DNA of 36,317 nucleotides from IMG/VR virus record IMGVR_UViG_3300025466_000097, positions 1 through 36,317 of that record, one strand, 5' to 3'. The notes under the pieces were generated by a model that was not told the origin of the DNA, ran no database searches, and worked only from the letters and a program-made list of their open reading frames with translations. This document shows positions 1 through 8,296 of this stretch, in pieces (position 1 is the stretch's first letter; every line of letters begins with the position of its first letter). Made by a program: the position numbers and the translations under genes. The stretch comes from a virus.

Positions 1-208
1 TAGCCGATTGATACGCAGACAACATACTAGCAGTATCACTGTACTTCACTCGTGAAAGAATACTCGATGTATTGCCATTGATAGCCGATTGATACGCAGA
101 CAACATACTAGCAGTATCACTGTACTTCACTCGTGAAAGAATACTCGATGTATTGCCATTGATAGCCGATTGATACGCAGACAACATACTAGCAGTATCA
201 CTGTACTT
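1..208. repeat. 81-bp perfect tandem repeat (2 full copies plus 46 bp)
   Basis: Copies start at 1, 82 and 163. Each unit begins TAGCCGATTGATACGCAGAC. The third copy is identical through 208 and then diverges. The period is 81 bp, or 27 codons, so copy number can change without breaking the reading frame of the tail-fibre gene. The window starts exactly at a repeat boundary, so the true number of copies is unknown. Confidence 0.95.
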
Positions 209-484
209 TATTCTTAAATTAATCCTGTTACTTAAACTGGATGTATCAGTACTTCCGCCCATTCCGCCACCACCATTATGTAAAACGTAGGTTTTAATGG
301 CTTTTTGTGTAACCAATTCTTTGTCGCTATTGTCGGCGAGGGTACTATCTGTGCTTATTTTACCAATGGCGGTACCCGAAACCTTTATGGTATCGTTTGC
401 GATAATTTTATCAGCCCTTGTAGTGGTTTGGCAAAAAGAACCAATCGAAACAAAGACAAGTAATATCAATAATAGCTTTTTCAT
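1..484 (-). CDS. Tail fibre-like protein with signal peptide and 27-residue repeats (partial, C-terminus off window)
   Basis: The frame opens at an ATG on the minus strand at 484 and is still open at base 1, so only the first 161 residues are visible. The N-terminus (MKKLLLILLVFVSIGSFCQ) is a textbook Sec signal peptide: two lysines, a leucine/valine core, then a Cys-Gln cleavage region of the style common in Bacteroidota. Next comes a stretch containing DNSDKELVTQKAIKTYV, a pattern I associate with phage tail-fibre shaft proteins, a glycine-rich turn, and then perfect 27-residue repeats containing KYSDTASMLSAYQSAIN. Its start codon overlaps the stop of the upstream 389-aa gene by one base (TAATG), so translation is probably coupled. 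Role inferred: host-recognition or tail-fibre shaft protein at the end of the late operon. The signal peptide on a virion-type protein is unusual. Confidence 0.75.
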   Translation of the reverse strand, partial: MKKLLLILLVFVSIGSFCQTTTRADKIIANDTIKVSGTAIGKISTDSTLADNSDKELVTQKAIKTYVLHNGGGGMGGSTDTSSLSNRINLRIKYSDTASMLSAYQSAINGNTSSILSRVKYSDTASMLSAYQSAINGNTSSILSRVKYSDTASMLSAYQSA

Positions 485-1653
485 TACTTTTTAAATATTG
501 TTATTTGAGTATCTTCCAATACGCCACCGAAGTATATTGTATTCCCTATGGTATATGGTCTATCTACGCTAATTGTATAGAATCCACCACTATCTATCGT
601 TTGGGCATCGGATATTTCGGTTCCGCCAGGTGTTGTTCCTATTGTCACGGTAGTACCCGTTGGTGCAACCATATAAATAGTGTCAATAAGCATAAATGAA
701 GGCACAGCCCAAGATGTACTACCATTGGCTAACTGTATAGACGTTGTAGTGCTGGACGTTGTAGTCCAAGTATAGGCAGGGATAGCGACGTTTGTATGTA
801 CCCTGTTTAAGCTATACCCAGCAAGCATATTCTCCAGTTGTATAACGTACTCTTGCAGCCCAACGGTATTGCCAGCTTGCCCTTGTGCAACAAGTTGGTC
901 GTAAATGGATACTGCTTTTAAATACCTTCCCCAATTGCTGCCATAGCTTTCTTTTTTCAGTTTGTCCAATCCCGTCAAAAGCTCAGATAGGGTAGAAGGG
1001 GTAAAAGCATCGAATATCAATGCTGTTTTATTGGCTAAGCTTAATTTAATGGCATCTTTTACTATCAATCCATCTAATGTTGTATTTTGAAAAGTTCCAG
1101 TAAAGCCTACTATATACTGCGCATCGTAATAACTGCCACTATAAACCAAGTCTATTATTTGGGTAGTGGCCGTAATTGTTTCGCTTGTCCCACCAACACT
1201 ATTGATTATTGCAGAATAGGCTCTTGTAAGTGAATTGAATACCATTCCTACAACTTTATAGTTGGTATTGTCAATAGCTTTGATGTTTGGCGTAAATACG
1301 TCAATCAGGGGAAGTATGTTTTGCTTTGGCTTACAATACGACAACTTGAATAGATAGTTTTTGATTGTATTGTCGTAATCGCTCGCAACAACGGTCGCAT
1401 TCGCTACATAAGTTCCGTTCTGTAAGTTACCGTCATTTGCTAACCTTAGTTCTATGCTTTTGGTTACGATAGACCCACCCGAAAATAAATTGGTAGTAAC
1501 CGCTACACCATCTGGTTGTATGATAATAACGGCGTATGAAGTGACGGTTGTTCCCCCCGGAAAAGAAGAAGTGTCTTGGATAGTCACTACAGGCGTATCG
1601 CCCGAATTATCCAATGTTACAGTGTAACTAACATACGCCGATAAATCTGCCAT
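484..1653 (-). CDS. Beta-rich structural protein, probable tail/baseplate or fibre-associated (389 aa)
   Basis: I do not recognise a named family. The protein is rich in Thr, Ser, Val and Ile, with alternating hydrophobic residues suggesting mostly beta structure, for example SSTTTSIQLANGSTSW near residue 300. The C-terminal 90 residues look like a small beta-sandwich. A short helical segment (about 220-285, containing LTGLDKLKKESYGSNWGRYL) interrupts it. There is no signal peptide. It lies 11 bases after the 297-aa gene and its stop overlaps the start of the tail fibre by one base, which places it in the late virion operon. A fibre-anchor or head/tail decoration role fits position and composition, but this is inference. 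Confidence 0.6.
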   Translation of the reverse strand: MADLSAYVSYTVTLDNSGDTPVVTIQDTSSFPGGTTVTSYAVIIIQPDGVAVTTNLFSGGSIVTKSIELRLANDGNLQNGTYVANATVVASDYDNTIKNYLFKLSYCKPKQNILPLIDVFTPNIKAIDNTNYKVVGMVFNSLTRAYSAIINSVGGTSETITATTQIIDLVYSGSYYDAQYIVGFTGTFQNTTLDGLIVKDAIKLSLANKTALIFDAFTPSTLSELLTGLDKLKKESYGSNWGRYLKAVSIYDQLVAQGQAGNTVGLQEYVIQLENMLAGYSLNRVHTNVAIPAYTWTTTSSTTTSIQLANGSTSWAVPSFMLIDTIYMVAPTGTTVTIGTTPGGTEISDAQTIDSGGFYTISVDRPYTIGNTIYFGGVLEDTQITIFKK

Positions 1654-1664
1654 TTAAATTTGTT

Positions 1665-2558
1665 TTATTCAGACACACTTTGCTTTTCAAGTTCCTTCTT
1701 TACAAGTTCATTCACTTGTTTGGTGAGGGAGTTTTTGACCTTAGTGCCGTCTGCGTGTGTTTCCAACCAATTGGTAAATAGATTAACGATAGGCTCTTTT
1801 GAGTTTTTGTCAAAAGAAGCTATCGGCTGGTTTAGTGTAACCCAAGAAACGGTATTATTTGACTTGTCGTGTGACAATACCTGATACTTGAATGCCCTGC
1901 CAACCAATGATTTTATTTTAAGCGAACTGTCGCCCCATATCTTCAAGAAAGCATCAGGGTTGTTATCCGCAAATTCCTCTATTTTTTCTGTTAGAATATC
2001 AAGATTCGCCTCTACGCCCCAATTTAAGGCACTGGCAAAGTCTCTTTTTTCTGTTGGGGTAAACCCGTCAACAATATTTAATGCCCTTAACCTTGTTGAC
2101 CTTGTTTTGCTTTTTTCTTTACTTAATTCCTCAAAATAAAGCGGCTCAAACAAAATAGGCTTTGTAGTATCCCTGTTAGGATTTTTACCGTTAGCATTGC
2201 CAAGCATAAACATATAGTAAAACTCTACATCGTCAAGGGAATTACTATCCAAGCAGAACCTGCCACTAAACAAGGACTGTCCTTGTCCTGCCACATAATG
2301 CTTGAATGATACCACCTCCCCTTTTTCGACTTCTTTTATTACGCCGATGTTTACTACCTTGTTTTTATTAAAAGGGTCTCTTATAGTATCTTTAGTTGGC
2401 AACTGTGTTTTACCAAACCTCAACACCTTTTCTTTGGTATCCATGTCAATTTCGCTTACGCCGTTTAACATTTGAAACCATTGTACCCCTTCTAATTTTG
2501 GTACTGAATCAATTAATTCTTGTGATAAGTCATTAAAACTTCCTACTTTTTGTAACAT
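1665..2558 (-). CDS. Unknown virion-operon protein after major capsid (297 aa from preferred start)
   Basis: The open frame extends up to 2600, but I prefer the ATG at 2558 (MLQKVGSFNDLSQEL). It is preceded by a long A-rich leader typical of Bacteroidota starts, while the upstream extension would be translated through the strong hairpin at 2587-2618. The protein is mixed alpha/beta. A central part carries YYMFMLGNANGKNPNRD around residues 114-130 and the C-terminus is a Lys/Glu-rich helix that probably forms a coiled coil. No family is recognised. It sits directly after the major capsid gene and before the fibre genes, so a head-completion, decoration or tail role is possible. Confidence 0.6.
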   Translation of the reverse strand: MLQKVGSFNDLSQELIDSVPKLEGVQWFQMLNGVSEIDMDTKEKVLRFGKTQLPTKDTIRDPFNKNKVVNIGVIKEVEKGEVVSFKHYVAGQGQSLFSGRFCLDSNSLDDVEFYYMFMLGNANGKNPNRDTTKPILFEPLYFEELSKEKSKTRSTRLRALNIVDGFTPTEKRDFASALNWGVEANLDILTEKIEEFADNNPDAFLKIWGDSSLKIKSLVGRAFKYQVLSHDKSNNTVSWVTLNQPIASFDKNSKEPIVNLFTNWLETHADGTKVKNSLTKQVNELVKKELEKQSVSE

Positions 2559-2586
2559 TCTTTTTGTTTTTTGTTTATTAAATAAA

Positions 2587-2618
2587 ATGATGCAAGGCAT
2601 TTCTACCTTGCATCATTC
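2587..2618 (-). terminator. Perfect 12-bp hairpin after the major capsid gene
   Basis: AATGATGCAAGG (2587-2598) and CCTTGCATCATT (2607-2618) are exact inverted repeats around an 8-base loop. It begins 7 bases past the capsid stop in the direction of transcription. On the minus strand the stem is followed by TTATTTAATAAAC, a T-rich but interrupted tract. It is probably a partial terminator or a 3'-end stabiliser that keeps capsid mRNA in excess over the downstream genes. Confidence 0.7.
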
Positions 2619-2625
2619 GTAATTA

Positions 2626-4041
2626 CTATGCTAAAATTCTATGCGAAGCCATGAATTGCGCACCAAGAACTTCAAGCCCTTGTTGTGTACTCATATCTAA
2701 TCCCCACACCTGTTCCCTTCCAGAAGGAGTACGAGGTGCAAGTGAGCCAAACTCTGATTCTCCAATCAACTGATTAGTAGTCAATTTGCTTTGAGAAGGA
2801 GTGTAACGTAATTTGATAGCAGGTTGGTATTGCTCATCTAGCGTCTTTACCATTTTATCCAAAGGAATCCAATGGGTAGATTTACCAATAGGTGTACCTC
2901 CTAATAGTCCAGGATTATCAAGCAATGGCATAAACATATACTTCAAGTTGTAACCACCATAAGTTACATCTGTTGTAGTGTAATCAATAGTTTTGCCATT
3001 AACTTCAAACCTTGCGGATGATATTGCACCTGAACTACCCAACGCCTTGAACAAGTTGTCATGCGCCCTTAAAGTGGCTTTATTGGCAACTACCAAGAAA
3101 TCTGTTGGAGCACGGTTAGCTGTTAAAGCGTCCATTACAACTGCTAAATCAGCAAGAGTTACTGTGCCATTTGCTGTACCACTGTTAGCTGTAGCTGTTA
3201 CACCATAAGATTTAATGTAAGAATACAATCCACGAGTAGTTTGTACCGCATAGTTATTGGTGCTATCTGTTAAAGCGTAACCTGTACCATTTGGATCTTG
3301 TAAGAATGGTGCAGAATCACCGTAGTTGGTAGTACTCATTTCACCAGCAATTAATTGAGTGTTAACCAACCCTTTAAGGCGTAGCTTTTGCTCAATGTGT
3401 GTTTTTGTAGTGTAATAAATAGAACCATTAAACTCTGCTTCAACAGTAGATACTAACTGAGTATTTGTAATCTTTGAAGGCTCTACGAAGTATTGCAACT
3501 TATTATAGAACTTAGTTAGACCAAACGTAACAGATTGTGGCCCTACTGAACCTTGTCCTGATGCGTAAGATATAATCCTCACATTATCGCTAGTGGTAAA
3601 CTTGCTTGTCAAAGCAACACCATCTGGAGAGTATGCAATAATTGTATCGTTGGCATTAGTGGTAGTAGTAACGGAATGTACATAAGCTGTTTTACCAGTT
3701 GTATCACTCATAATTACATCACCAGGGCGAACTATACCACCTGCGTTAGCTGCGGTAAGCACAATAGTAACCTGACCGTTAGTAACGGTATTTCCACTTA
3801 CAGTAACGTTAGCCACTGTAATAGTAGAACCGCTTAAACTGATTGTTTTGAACAAACTTTCGTTTACCCAATTGTAGTACACAGGCTGAGTTGCAACTTC
3901 TTGCCTGTCAGCTAATCCAAGAATATCTGTAAGGAATCCTTCGTTAGCAATGTCTGTAACCTTTTTATTTATTTCCCGTGTATCTAACATCGGGTCTAGT
4001 GCCGAAACGTATTGTTTCGAAACTGTTTGTAAAGCTGCCAT
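2626..4041 (-). CDS. Major capsid protein, HK97-fold type (471 aa)
   Basis: The call rests on size, position (scaffold-like gene upstream, portal and terminase further upstream) and sequence character. The N-terminal helix region (residues 1-60, with DITDILGL-type segments) is followed by a Thr/Val-rich insertion (about 70-160) that would project from the shell. The rest is a long alpha/beta body containing FYNKLQYFVEPSKITNTQLV and a region reading LVVANKATLRAHDNLFKALG, reminiscent of the helix spine and P-domain of HK97-type capsids. The C-terminal part mentions a long run of conserved-looking residues, such as TTNQLIGESEFGS. It most resembles capsids of crAss-like and related Bacteroidota podoviruses. 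A strong hairpin lies right after the stop. Experimental proof would come from virion proteomics. Confidence 0.82.
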   Translation of the reverse strand: MAALQTVSKQYVSALDPMLDTREINKKVTDIANEGFLTDILGLADRQEVATQPVYYNWVNESLFKTISLSGSTITVANVTVSGNTVTNGQVTIVLTAANAGGIVRPGDVIMSDTTGKTAYVHSVTTTTNANDTIIAYSPDGVALTSKFTTSDNVRIISYASGQGSVGPQSVTFGLTKFYNKLQYFVEPSKITNTQLVSTVEAEFNGSIYYTTKTHIEQKLRLKGLVNTQLIAGEMSTTNYGDSAPFLQDPNGTGYALTDSTNNYAVQTTRGLYSYIKSYGVTATANSGTANGTVTLADLAVVMDALTANRAPTDFLVVANKATLRAHDNLFKALGSSGAISSARFEVNGKTIDYTTTDVTYGGYNLKYMFMPLLDNPGLLGGTPIGKSTHWIPLDKMVKTLDEQYQPAIKLRYTPSQSKLTTNQLIGESEFGSLAPRTPSGREQVWGLDMSTQQGLEVLGAQFMASHRILA

Positions 4042-4074
4042 TTTAAATAATTTTAAATGTTTTTAATAATTGTT

Positions 4075-5148
4075 TTAAATACCCTTACCGTCTCGTGCGT
4101 TTTTAAATGCCTCAGCCATTGTTAATACGTGTTGGTCTCCTGTTGGCGGGTGCTGTATTCCGGCATTCCGGTTAGTAGCAATCACCTCTTTTAAACCAAG
4201 CGACTTACCATAATTAACCAAGTCCTTTTCATAGTTAGGGTTTAGCCTCATTGCGATTACCTTGTGCATAAATTTGACATCAGGAACTCCCTTATCGTCA
4301 CTTACTAATTTCTGCCAAGTTTCACCGTCAAGGATAGCTTTTGTAAAAATTCCCGTGTCGTCAAATTGAAACTTGAATGGGTCTATACCTTCGCCAAAAT
4401 CAATAACAACACTTTTGTTTTGATTAAGGGATTTGGTACTTTCATGTGATTCAAGAAACTGCTTTTGCTGCTCTAATAAAGCGGCGAATTGCGCTTGAGC
4501 TTGTTCGTCAACTTGCGCATTTGGTGTATTCTTCGATTCGGGAAGTTTAAAATTTTGTTGCTGCTCAATAAGCCTCTGCCTTTGCTTTGCAGCATCTGCC
4601 TTCATATAAACACTACCCCTTGCTTTTTCCTCATCAGTAGCGTACTCATCTTGCTTGTATTTGTCATTATACAATACAGCAATATCCTCATCAGAGAGTG
4701 TAGGATATTCCGCTTTCAACGCTTCTTTAGCAAGAATAGTATCAGGCACTTTCGTGTAATCAACTGCCTTTGCTATCAAATAATCCTCAGCACTACCACC
4801 TTTTTTAATATGCTCATTCAACTGTACTGCAAAAGGGTCTAATCCTAACTCTTTAAGCAAGTCCTCTTTGGGTGCAGTTTTCAATAACTCTTTCCAATCA
4901 GTAACGGGTGACTGCTGTTGAGTATTATCATTTGCAGGTGCAGGGGCTGCGCTTTTAAACCTGTCAGAAACAACTATTGTAGATTGATTAGCAGGTGTTT
5001 CTACTGTTTCTGCCGCTTGCTGTGTTTGTTCAGTTGCAGTAGGGGCAGGTGCAGCAGGTGTTTGTTCTACTACTTCCCTTTCTACGGGCTTCATACTTTC
5101 GCCTAATGTGCTTTCCGTGATTACCATTTTATTTTCTTGTCCTTCCAT
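4075..5148 (-). CDS. Scaffold-like / head assembly protein (357 aa)
   Basis: The first 75 residues are low complexity (Pro, Ala, Thr, Gln) and the middle is charged and helical, with many Lys, Glu and Gln residues. The C-terminal third is more ordered (for example SVVIDFGEGIDPFKFQFDD near 250). Phage scaffolding proteins are typically acidic, helical, of this length, and encoded just upstream of the capsid gene, exactly as here (33 bases apart). The start at 5148 has an A-rich leader; a second in-frame ATG seven codons later (5127) is an alternative. A possible host-type -7 box lies about 18 bases upstream. The role is inferred from context, since scaffolds are poorly conserved. Confidence 0.65.
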   Translation of the reverse strand: MEGQENKMVITESTLGESMKPVEREVVEQTPAAPAPTATEQTQQAAETVETPANQSTIVVSDRFKSAAPAPANDNTQQQSPVTDWKELLKTAPKEDLLKELGLDPFAVQLNEHIKKGGSAEDYLIAKAVDYTKVPDTILAKEALKAEYPTLSDEDIAVLYNDKYKQDEYATDEEKARGSVYMKADAAKQRQRLIEQQQNFKLPESKNTPNAQVDEQAQAQFAALLEQQKQFLESHESTKSLNQNKSVVIDFGEGIDPFKFQFDDTGIFTKAILDGETWQKLVSDDKGVPDVKFMHKVIAMRLNPNYEKDLVNYGKSLGLKEVIATNRNAGIQHPPTGDQHVLTMAEAFKNARDGKGI

Positions 5149-5165
5149 CTTATTGTTTGTTTTTT

Positions 5166-5173
5166 CAAAACTA
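5166..5173 (-). promoter_or_regulatory. Possible -7 promoter box upstream of scaffold-capsid genes
   Basis: On the minus strand this reads TAGTTTTG, matching the Bacteroidota -7 consensus TAnnTTTG. No TTTG is found at the usual -33 distance. It would give the scaffold and capsid genes their own start behind a leader of roughly 10 bases. Confidence 0.35.
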
Positions 5174-5202
5174 TTTATTTGTATTGAGCCTGTTGTTTAT
5201 TT

Positions 5203-5229
5203 TACCATTTAACAAGCAGATTGCTTGTT
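5203..5229. promoter_or_regulatory. Hairpin with a partial copy of the TACCATTTAAACAA motif after the portal gene
   Basis: TACCATTTAACAA (5203-5215) is a one-base-shorter version of the motif conserved at 7724 and 27575. It runs into an exact inverted repeat, AACAAGCA (5211-5218) and TGCTTGTT (5222-5229), with a three-base loop. The hairpin abuts the portal stop codon. No T-run follows on the minus strand, so a simple terminator is doubtful. Confidence 0.5.
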
Positions 5230-7664
5230 TATTGCTGCTGCTCTTGCGCTTCGTTAGGCATTTCGCCACCTGTGTCTGTAGCCTGTTCTTGCGGCGAACC
5301 TTCTGGCATACCCGTTTGTGGTGGCGGCTGTTGTGGCATTGGTGGCGGTGAAACTTGTATCGGATTGATAGAAGGAATATTGCCACTGCCTGAATCAAAA
5401 TGGTTTAGTATATCCCCATGCTTTTTAGCTTCTGCTGCTATCGTGGCTGCAATAGTTTTCGCTTGCCCCGCCACTTGTGCCGCATTGACAACCTTGGCTG
5501 CATCGACTTCCGCAACTACATAGTTCCATTGGCCGATAACATTCTGCTTTTCCATTTCACATTTATGAAGCAGTAGGGCAGTCTGTTGTTTACCTTGTTC
5601 GGCTTGCTGCGCAGATTGAACTTGTATCTGTCCGTTCATTTGCTGCTGCTGCAATGCTTGTTGTTGTTTTAAGGCTACTTTATTTTTAATCAAATATGCC
5701 AACCTTGCTTGCGCCTCTTTCAAGTCCCTTATTCCCTGTATCAGCAATACATCTGACGGGTCAACCAATCCTTCCTGATTGTATTGGGCTAGTTGTGCCA
5801 TTAGCCCCTCTCTTTGTTGGTCGGTAGGCATATCTTCTAAGAATACACCAAGCTCGCTGTTTGCGATTTTTGGGTCTATTTGAAAGAATTTTATGGCATT
5901 TGTCCCCAATGCTTTTGCATAGCCTTCTACCTTGCCAAGCGTAACGGCTATCTGTGTTTTTTGTACTATGGAATCGCACAACTGCAATAGCAGGTATTTT
6001 TCTGCATCGCTCAATAGGTAGAGGCTGTTGTTAGTGCCACTCTCCTGCATGGAAGCCACACCATTAAGCATTTTAGGATTTACGCTAGTGCCATCGGTAA
6101 GCGCATTGAAGCCGCTTATATTCTGTATTTCCTGTAATGTATTTTGAAGGTCGGCGTATAGTTGCGCAAAGGCTTGTAGTTGACCGCTAGGTACAATGTC
6201 GGCAGGACTGTAATTAGGATTGCCAGTCACAAGGTCTTTTGAGTTCCATAGTATAACACCCTTTTGGAACATAAATTCAACTAACTCGATAGGCTTCATA
6301 TTGGCACTACCCTTACCCAGTGCCACATTTTCAAATCCTGATACATCTAGTTTGATTAGGTATGGTATCAAATCCATTTTAAGGTTATCCAACCTCATCT
6401 TGGTTAATTGGTAACTATCGGCGCAAGGCATCAACCTTTCTGTGATACCCGTAAAATTCATACGGTCGAAATTCCAAGCGTATAAATGATAGTCCAATGT
6501 AGTACTCCACCAATTACTTTTCTTCCTGTTTTGGTTTTTCTTTAACCCGTATTCATAGCAAAAGCTAGTACCAATAATCCACTTGCATTGATAAACTACT
6601 TGTACGGTGTTATTTATAAATTTAGCCGTTCCGTCAGATTGTTGAGCAGGCTGTGGTTGTGTGCTTTTGATATTTGAAAAATTAGTTTTCACAAACCGCT
6701 TATTTCCCCGTTTATCAATTTTGTCCTCATAAACAGTTGTGTTCCAACTGTAAAACTGTATGTCTAGCACCTGGCACTTAAACCTAAAATAATTACCAAC
6801 ACCATTTACCGAATCAATAGTCATCGGATTTCCTAGTTGCCCGAAATTAGCTTTGCAGATAGCCGACATTTCATCATTGGTAAAGTATGGTGCTAGGTCA
6901 GCTACCCTTACCTCTATCACTTCTCCGCAATGAACCATATCTGAAAAGTCTGGCTGATTACAGTAGGAAGTAATTAATACTTTCGGGTCAACAGAACGAA
7001 AACGTACCATTCCGTATTCGTCTATCCAATCTTTATATCCCGCTAATCCGAAGTCATATAGGTTTTCAGCTATCTTTTTTCTTTCCCTATCAATTTTATT
7101 GTTTTGTAGCGAAAGATTTATTGCATTTTCAGATTGTATGGCAAGGTTGTGTTTGTAGCCAAATTGCGCTTGTATTTCTAATTCTTCTAGGTCGTCAGGT
7201 TCTCCCGTTGCTTTTTGCAATACGGGCGATTGCGCTAGTTTAGGTGATGCTTGCATTGCAGCGTCACGCATAATTATTTTAGTTCTTATTTTGGCGTAAT
7301 AAGCATCTTCCTCGGACTTAGCACTTTCGTCTATGGCAAAAGCATTTATATTAAAAAGTCTTTGTATGATTTTGGAAACTGAAATCTCTCTGTACTTAGG
7401 GATGATGGCATAAACATTCCAATTGTTTGACAAAACTGACGTGTCAGGAATGTCATCGCCAAATATTGCTTTTTTGTACTTGTCAATAGATTGCTTTCCT
7501 AAAGCGTACTGCCTAATTTCATTATACCTATCCCTGCCCCTATAAAGAGAAGTCAATGGTAGGTTAGTACCAGCATCCTGCCAAGCTGCTTTACAATATT
7601 GTAAAATCCAATCTTTACCCTTTTTTCTAGGGTCAATTTGATGGTCGGGATATGATCCGTTCAT
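5229..7664 (-). CDS. Portal protein (811 aa)
   Basis: A long, mixed alpha/beta protein starting MNGSYPDHQIDPRKKGKDW. The N-terminal segment around residues 20-70 (ILQYCKAAWQDAGT, then a YNEIRQYALGKQS motif) looks like the start of portal proteins in crAss-like phages. The central wing/stem region contains LYDFGLAGYKDWIDEYG near residue 205. The last ~130 residues are a Gln/Ala-rich helix and Pro/Gln-rich tail, as expected for a barrel helix and a flexible end. It forms the dodecameric DNA gate at the head vertex. It lies between TerL and scaffold in the late order, but is separated from TerL by a plus-strand cassette. The start codon is 20 bases below the 66-bp regulatory element. Confidence 0.85.
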   Translation of the reverse strand: MNGSYPDHQIDPRKKGKDWILQYCKAAWQDAGTNLPLTSLYRGRDRYNEIRQYALGKQSIDKYKKAIFGDDIPDTSVLSNNWNVYAIIPKYREISVSKIIQRLFNINAFAIDESAKSEEDAYYAKIRTKIIMRDAAMQASPKLAQSPVLQKATGEPDDLEELEIQAQFGYKHNLAIQSENAINLSLQNNKIDRERKKIAENLYDFGLAGYKDWIDEYGMVRFRSVDPKVLITSYCNQPDFSDMVHCGEVIEVRVADLAPYFTNDEMSAICKANFGQLGNPMTIDSVNGVGNYFRFKCQVLDIQFYSWNTTVYEDKIDKRGNKRFVKTNFSNIKSTQPQPAQQSDGTAKFINNTVQVVYQCKWIIGTSFCYEYGLKKNQNRKKSNWWSTTLDYHLYAWNFDRMNFTGITERLMPCADSYQLTKMRLDNLKMDLIPYLIKLDVSGFENVALGKGSANMKPIELVEFMFQKGVILWNSKDLVTGNPNYSPADIVPSGQLQAFAQLYADLQNTLQEIQNISGFNALTDGTSVNPKMLNGVASMQESGTNNSLYLLSDAEKYLLLQLCDSIVQKTQIAVTLGKVEGYAKALGTNAIKFFQIDPKIANSELGVFLEDMPTDQQREGLMAQLAQYNQEGLVDPSDVLLIQGIRDLKEAQARLAYLIKNKVALKQQQALQQQQMNGQIQVQSAQQAEQGKQQTALLLHKCEMEKQNVIGQWNYVVAEVDAAKVVNAAQVAGQAKTIAATIAAEAKKHGDILNHFDSGSGNIPSINPIQVSPPPMPQQPPPQTGMPEGSPQEQATDTGGEMPNEAQEQQQ

Positions 7665-7684
7665 TATATCAGTGATAGTATAAT

Positions 7685-7750
7685 GCGAACCTATTTTTAT
7701 TATTTGTATTTATTTGTATAAAATACCATTTAAACAAATAAATGTTTGTA
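7685..7750. promoter_or_regulatory. 66-bp divergent regulatory element, copy 1
   Basis: On the plus strand, in order: GCGAACCTA (7685), TTTGTA (7713), TACCATTTAAACAA (7724), TTTGTA (7745). The same four blocks with exactly the same spacing occur at 27536-27601. Both copies sit between a late minus-strand gene and a plus-strand gene. Neither copy shows the host TAnnTTTG box towards the minus-strand gene, so a phage-specific late promoter or activator site is a reasonable inference. Confidence 0.7.
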
Positions 7751-7787
7751 ATTTTATGCTTTATTAATTATTAAAAACAGACAAACA

Positions 7788-8246
7788 ATGGACGTAGATG
7801 TAAAAATTGCACACATAGCTAAAGTGTGCCACCAAGCTAATAAAGCTTTTTGTGAAACAAATGGTGATGAATCTCAAAAAGATTGGCATAAGGCTGAACA
7901 ATGGCAGAGAGAAAGTGCCATAAAAGGTGTTCAGTTTAGAATTGATAACCCAGAAGCAGGTCACGATGCGCAACACAACTCATGGATGAAAGAGAAAGTT
8001 GATGCAGGGTGGGTTTACGGAGAAGTAAAAGATGCAGAAAACAAAACGCATCCTTGCATTGTTCCGTTTAATGAACTTCCTGAGTTCCAACAAAAGAAAG
8101 ATGCCCTTTTTTGCGCAATCGTAGACGCCTTAAAGCCAGTAGTAGAAACTGACCCACAAGCAGGTATTGAAAGTACGACTGTTGATAATAAACCCCCAAC
8201 CGAACAGAACGGTGAAATTGAACCGACAAAAGATGTTGTAGAGTAA
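7788..8246 (+). CDS. RyR-domain protein (152 aa)
   Basis: Residues 5-115 read as a RyR domain, the small helical-pair module named after ryanodine receptors and also found in bacteria and phages. Diagnostic stretches are IAKVCHQANKAFCE (9-22), EQWQRESAIKGVQF (37-50), WMKEKVDAGWVYGEVKD (66-82) and KTHPCIVPFNELPEFQQKKD (86-105). The last 35 residues are a Pro/Glu/Thr-rich disordered tail. In prokaryotes the domain's role is not settled; ligand sensing has been proposed for homologues. It heads a two-gene plus-strand cassette inserted between portal and terminase, with the Hc1-like gene following 50 bases later. Domain identity is strong; function in the phage is unknown. Confidence 0.85.
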   Translation: MDVDVKIAHIAKVCHQANKAFCETNGDESQKDWHKAEQWQRESAIKGVQFRIDNPEAGHDAQHNSWMKEKVDAGWVYGEVKDAENKTHPCIVPFNELPEFQQKKDALFCAIVDALKPVVETDPQAGIESTTVDNKPPTEQNGEIEPTKDVVE

Positions 8247-8296
8247 TTAACAAACAATCATTTTTTATAACCGCCGAAAGGCACAAACTACAAACA

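Noticed and set aside
1-208. CRISPR array
   Set aside because: The repeats are contiguous, 81 bp, in frame and without variable spacers, inside a coding sequence.
2559-2600. Upstream start of the 311-codon frame
   Set aside because: It would be translated through the post-capsid hairpin and lacks the A-rich leader; start at 2558 preferred.
8015-8257. Minus-strand frames opposite the RyR gene
   Set aside because: The plus-strand frame encodes a clear RyR domain; these are shadows.
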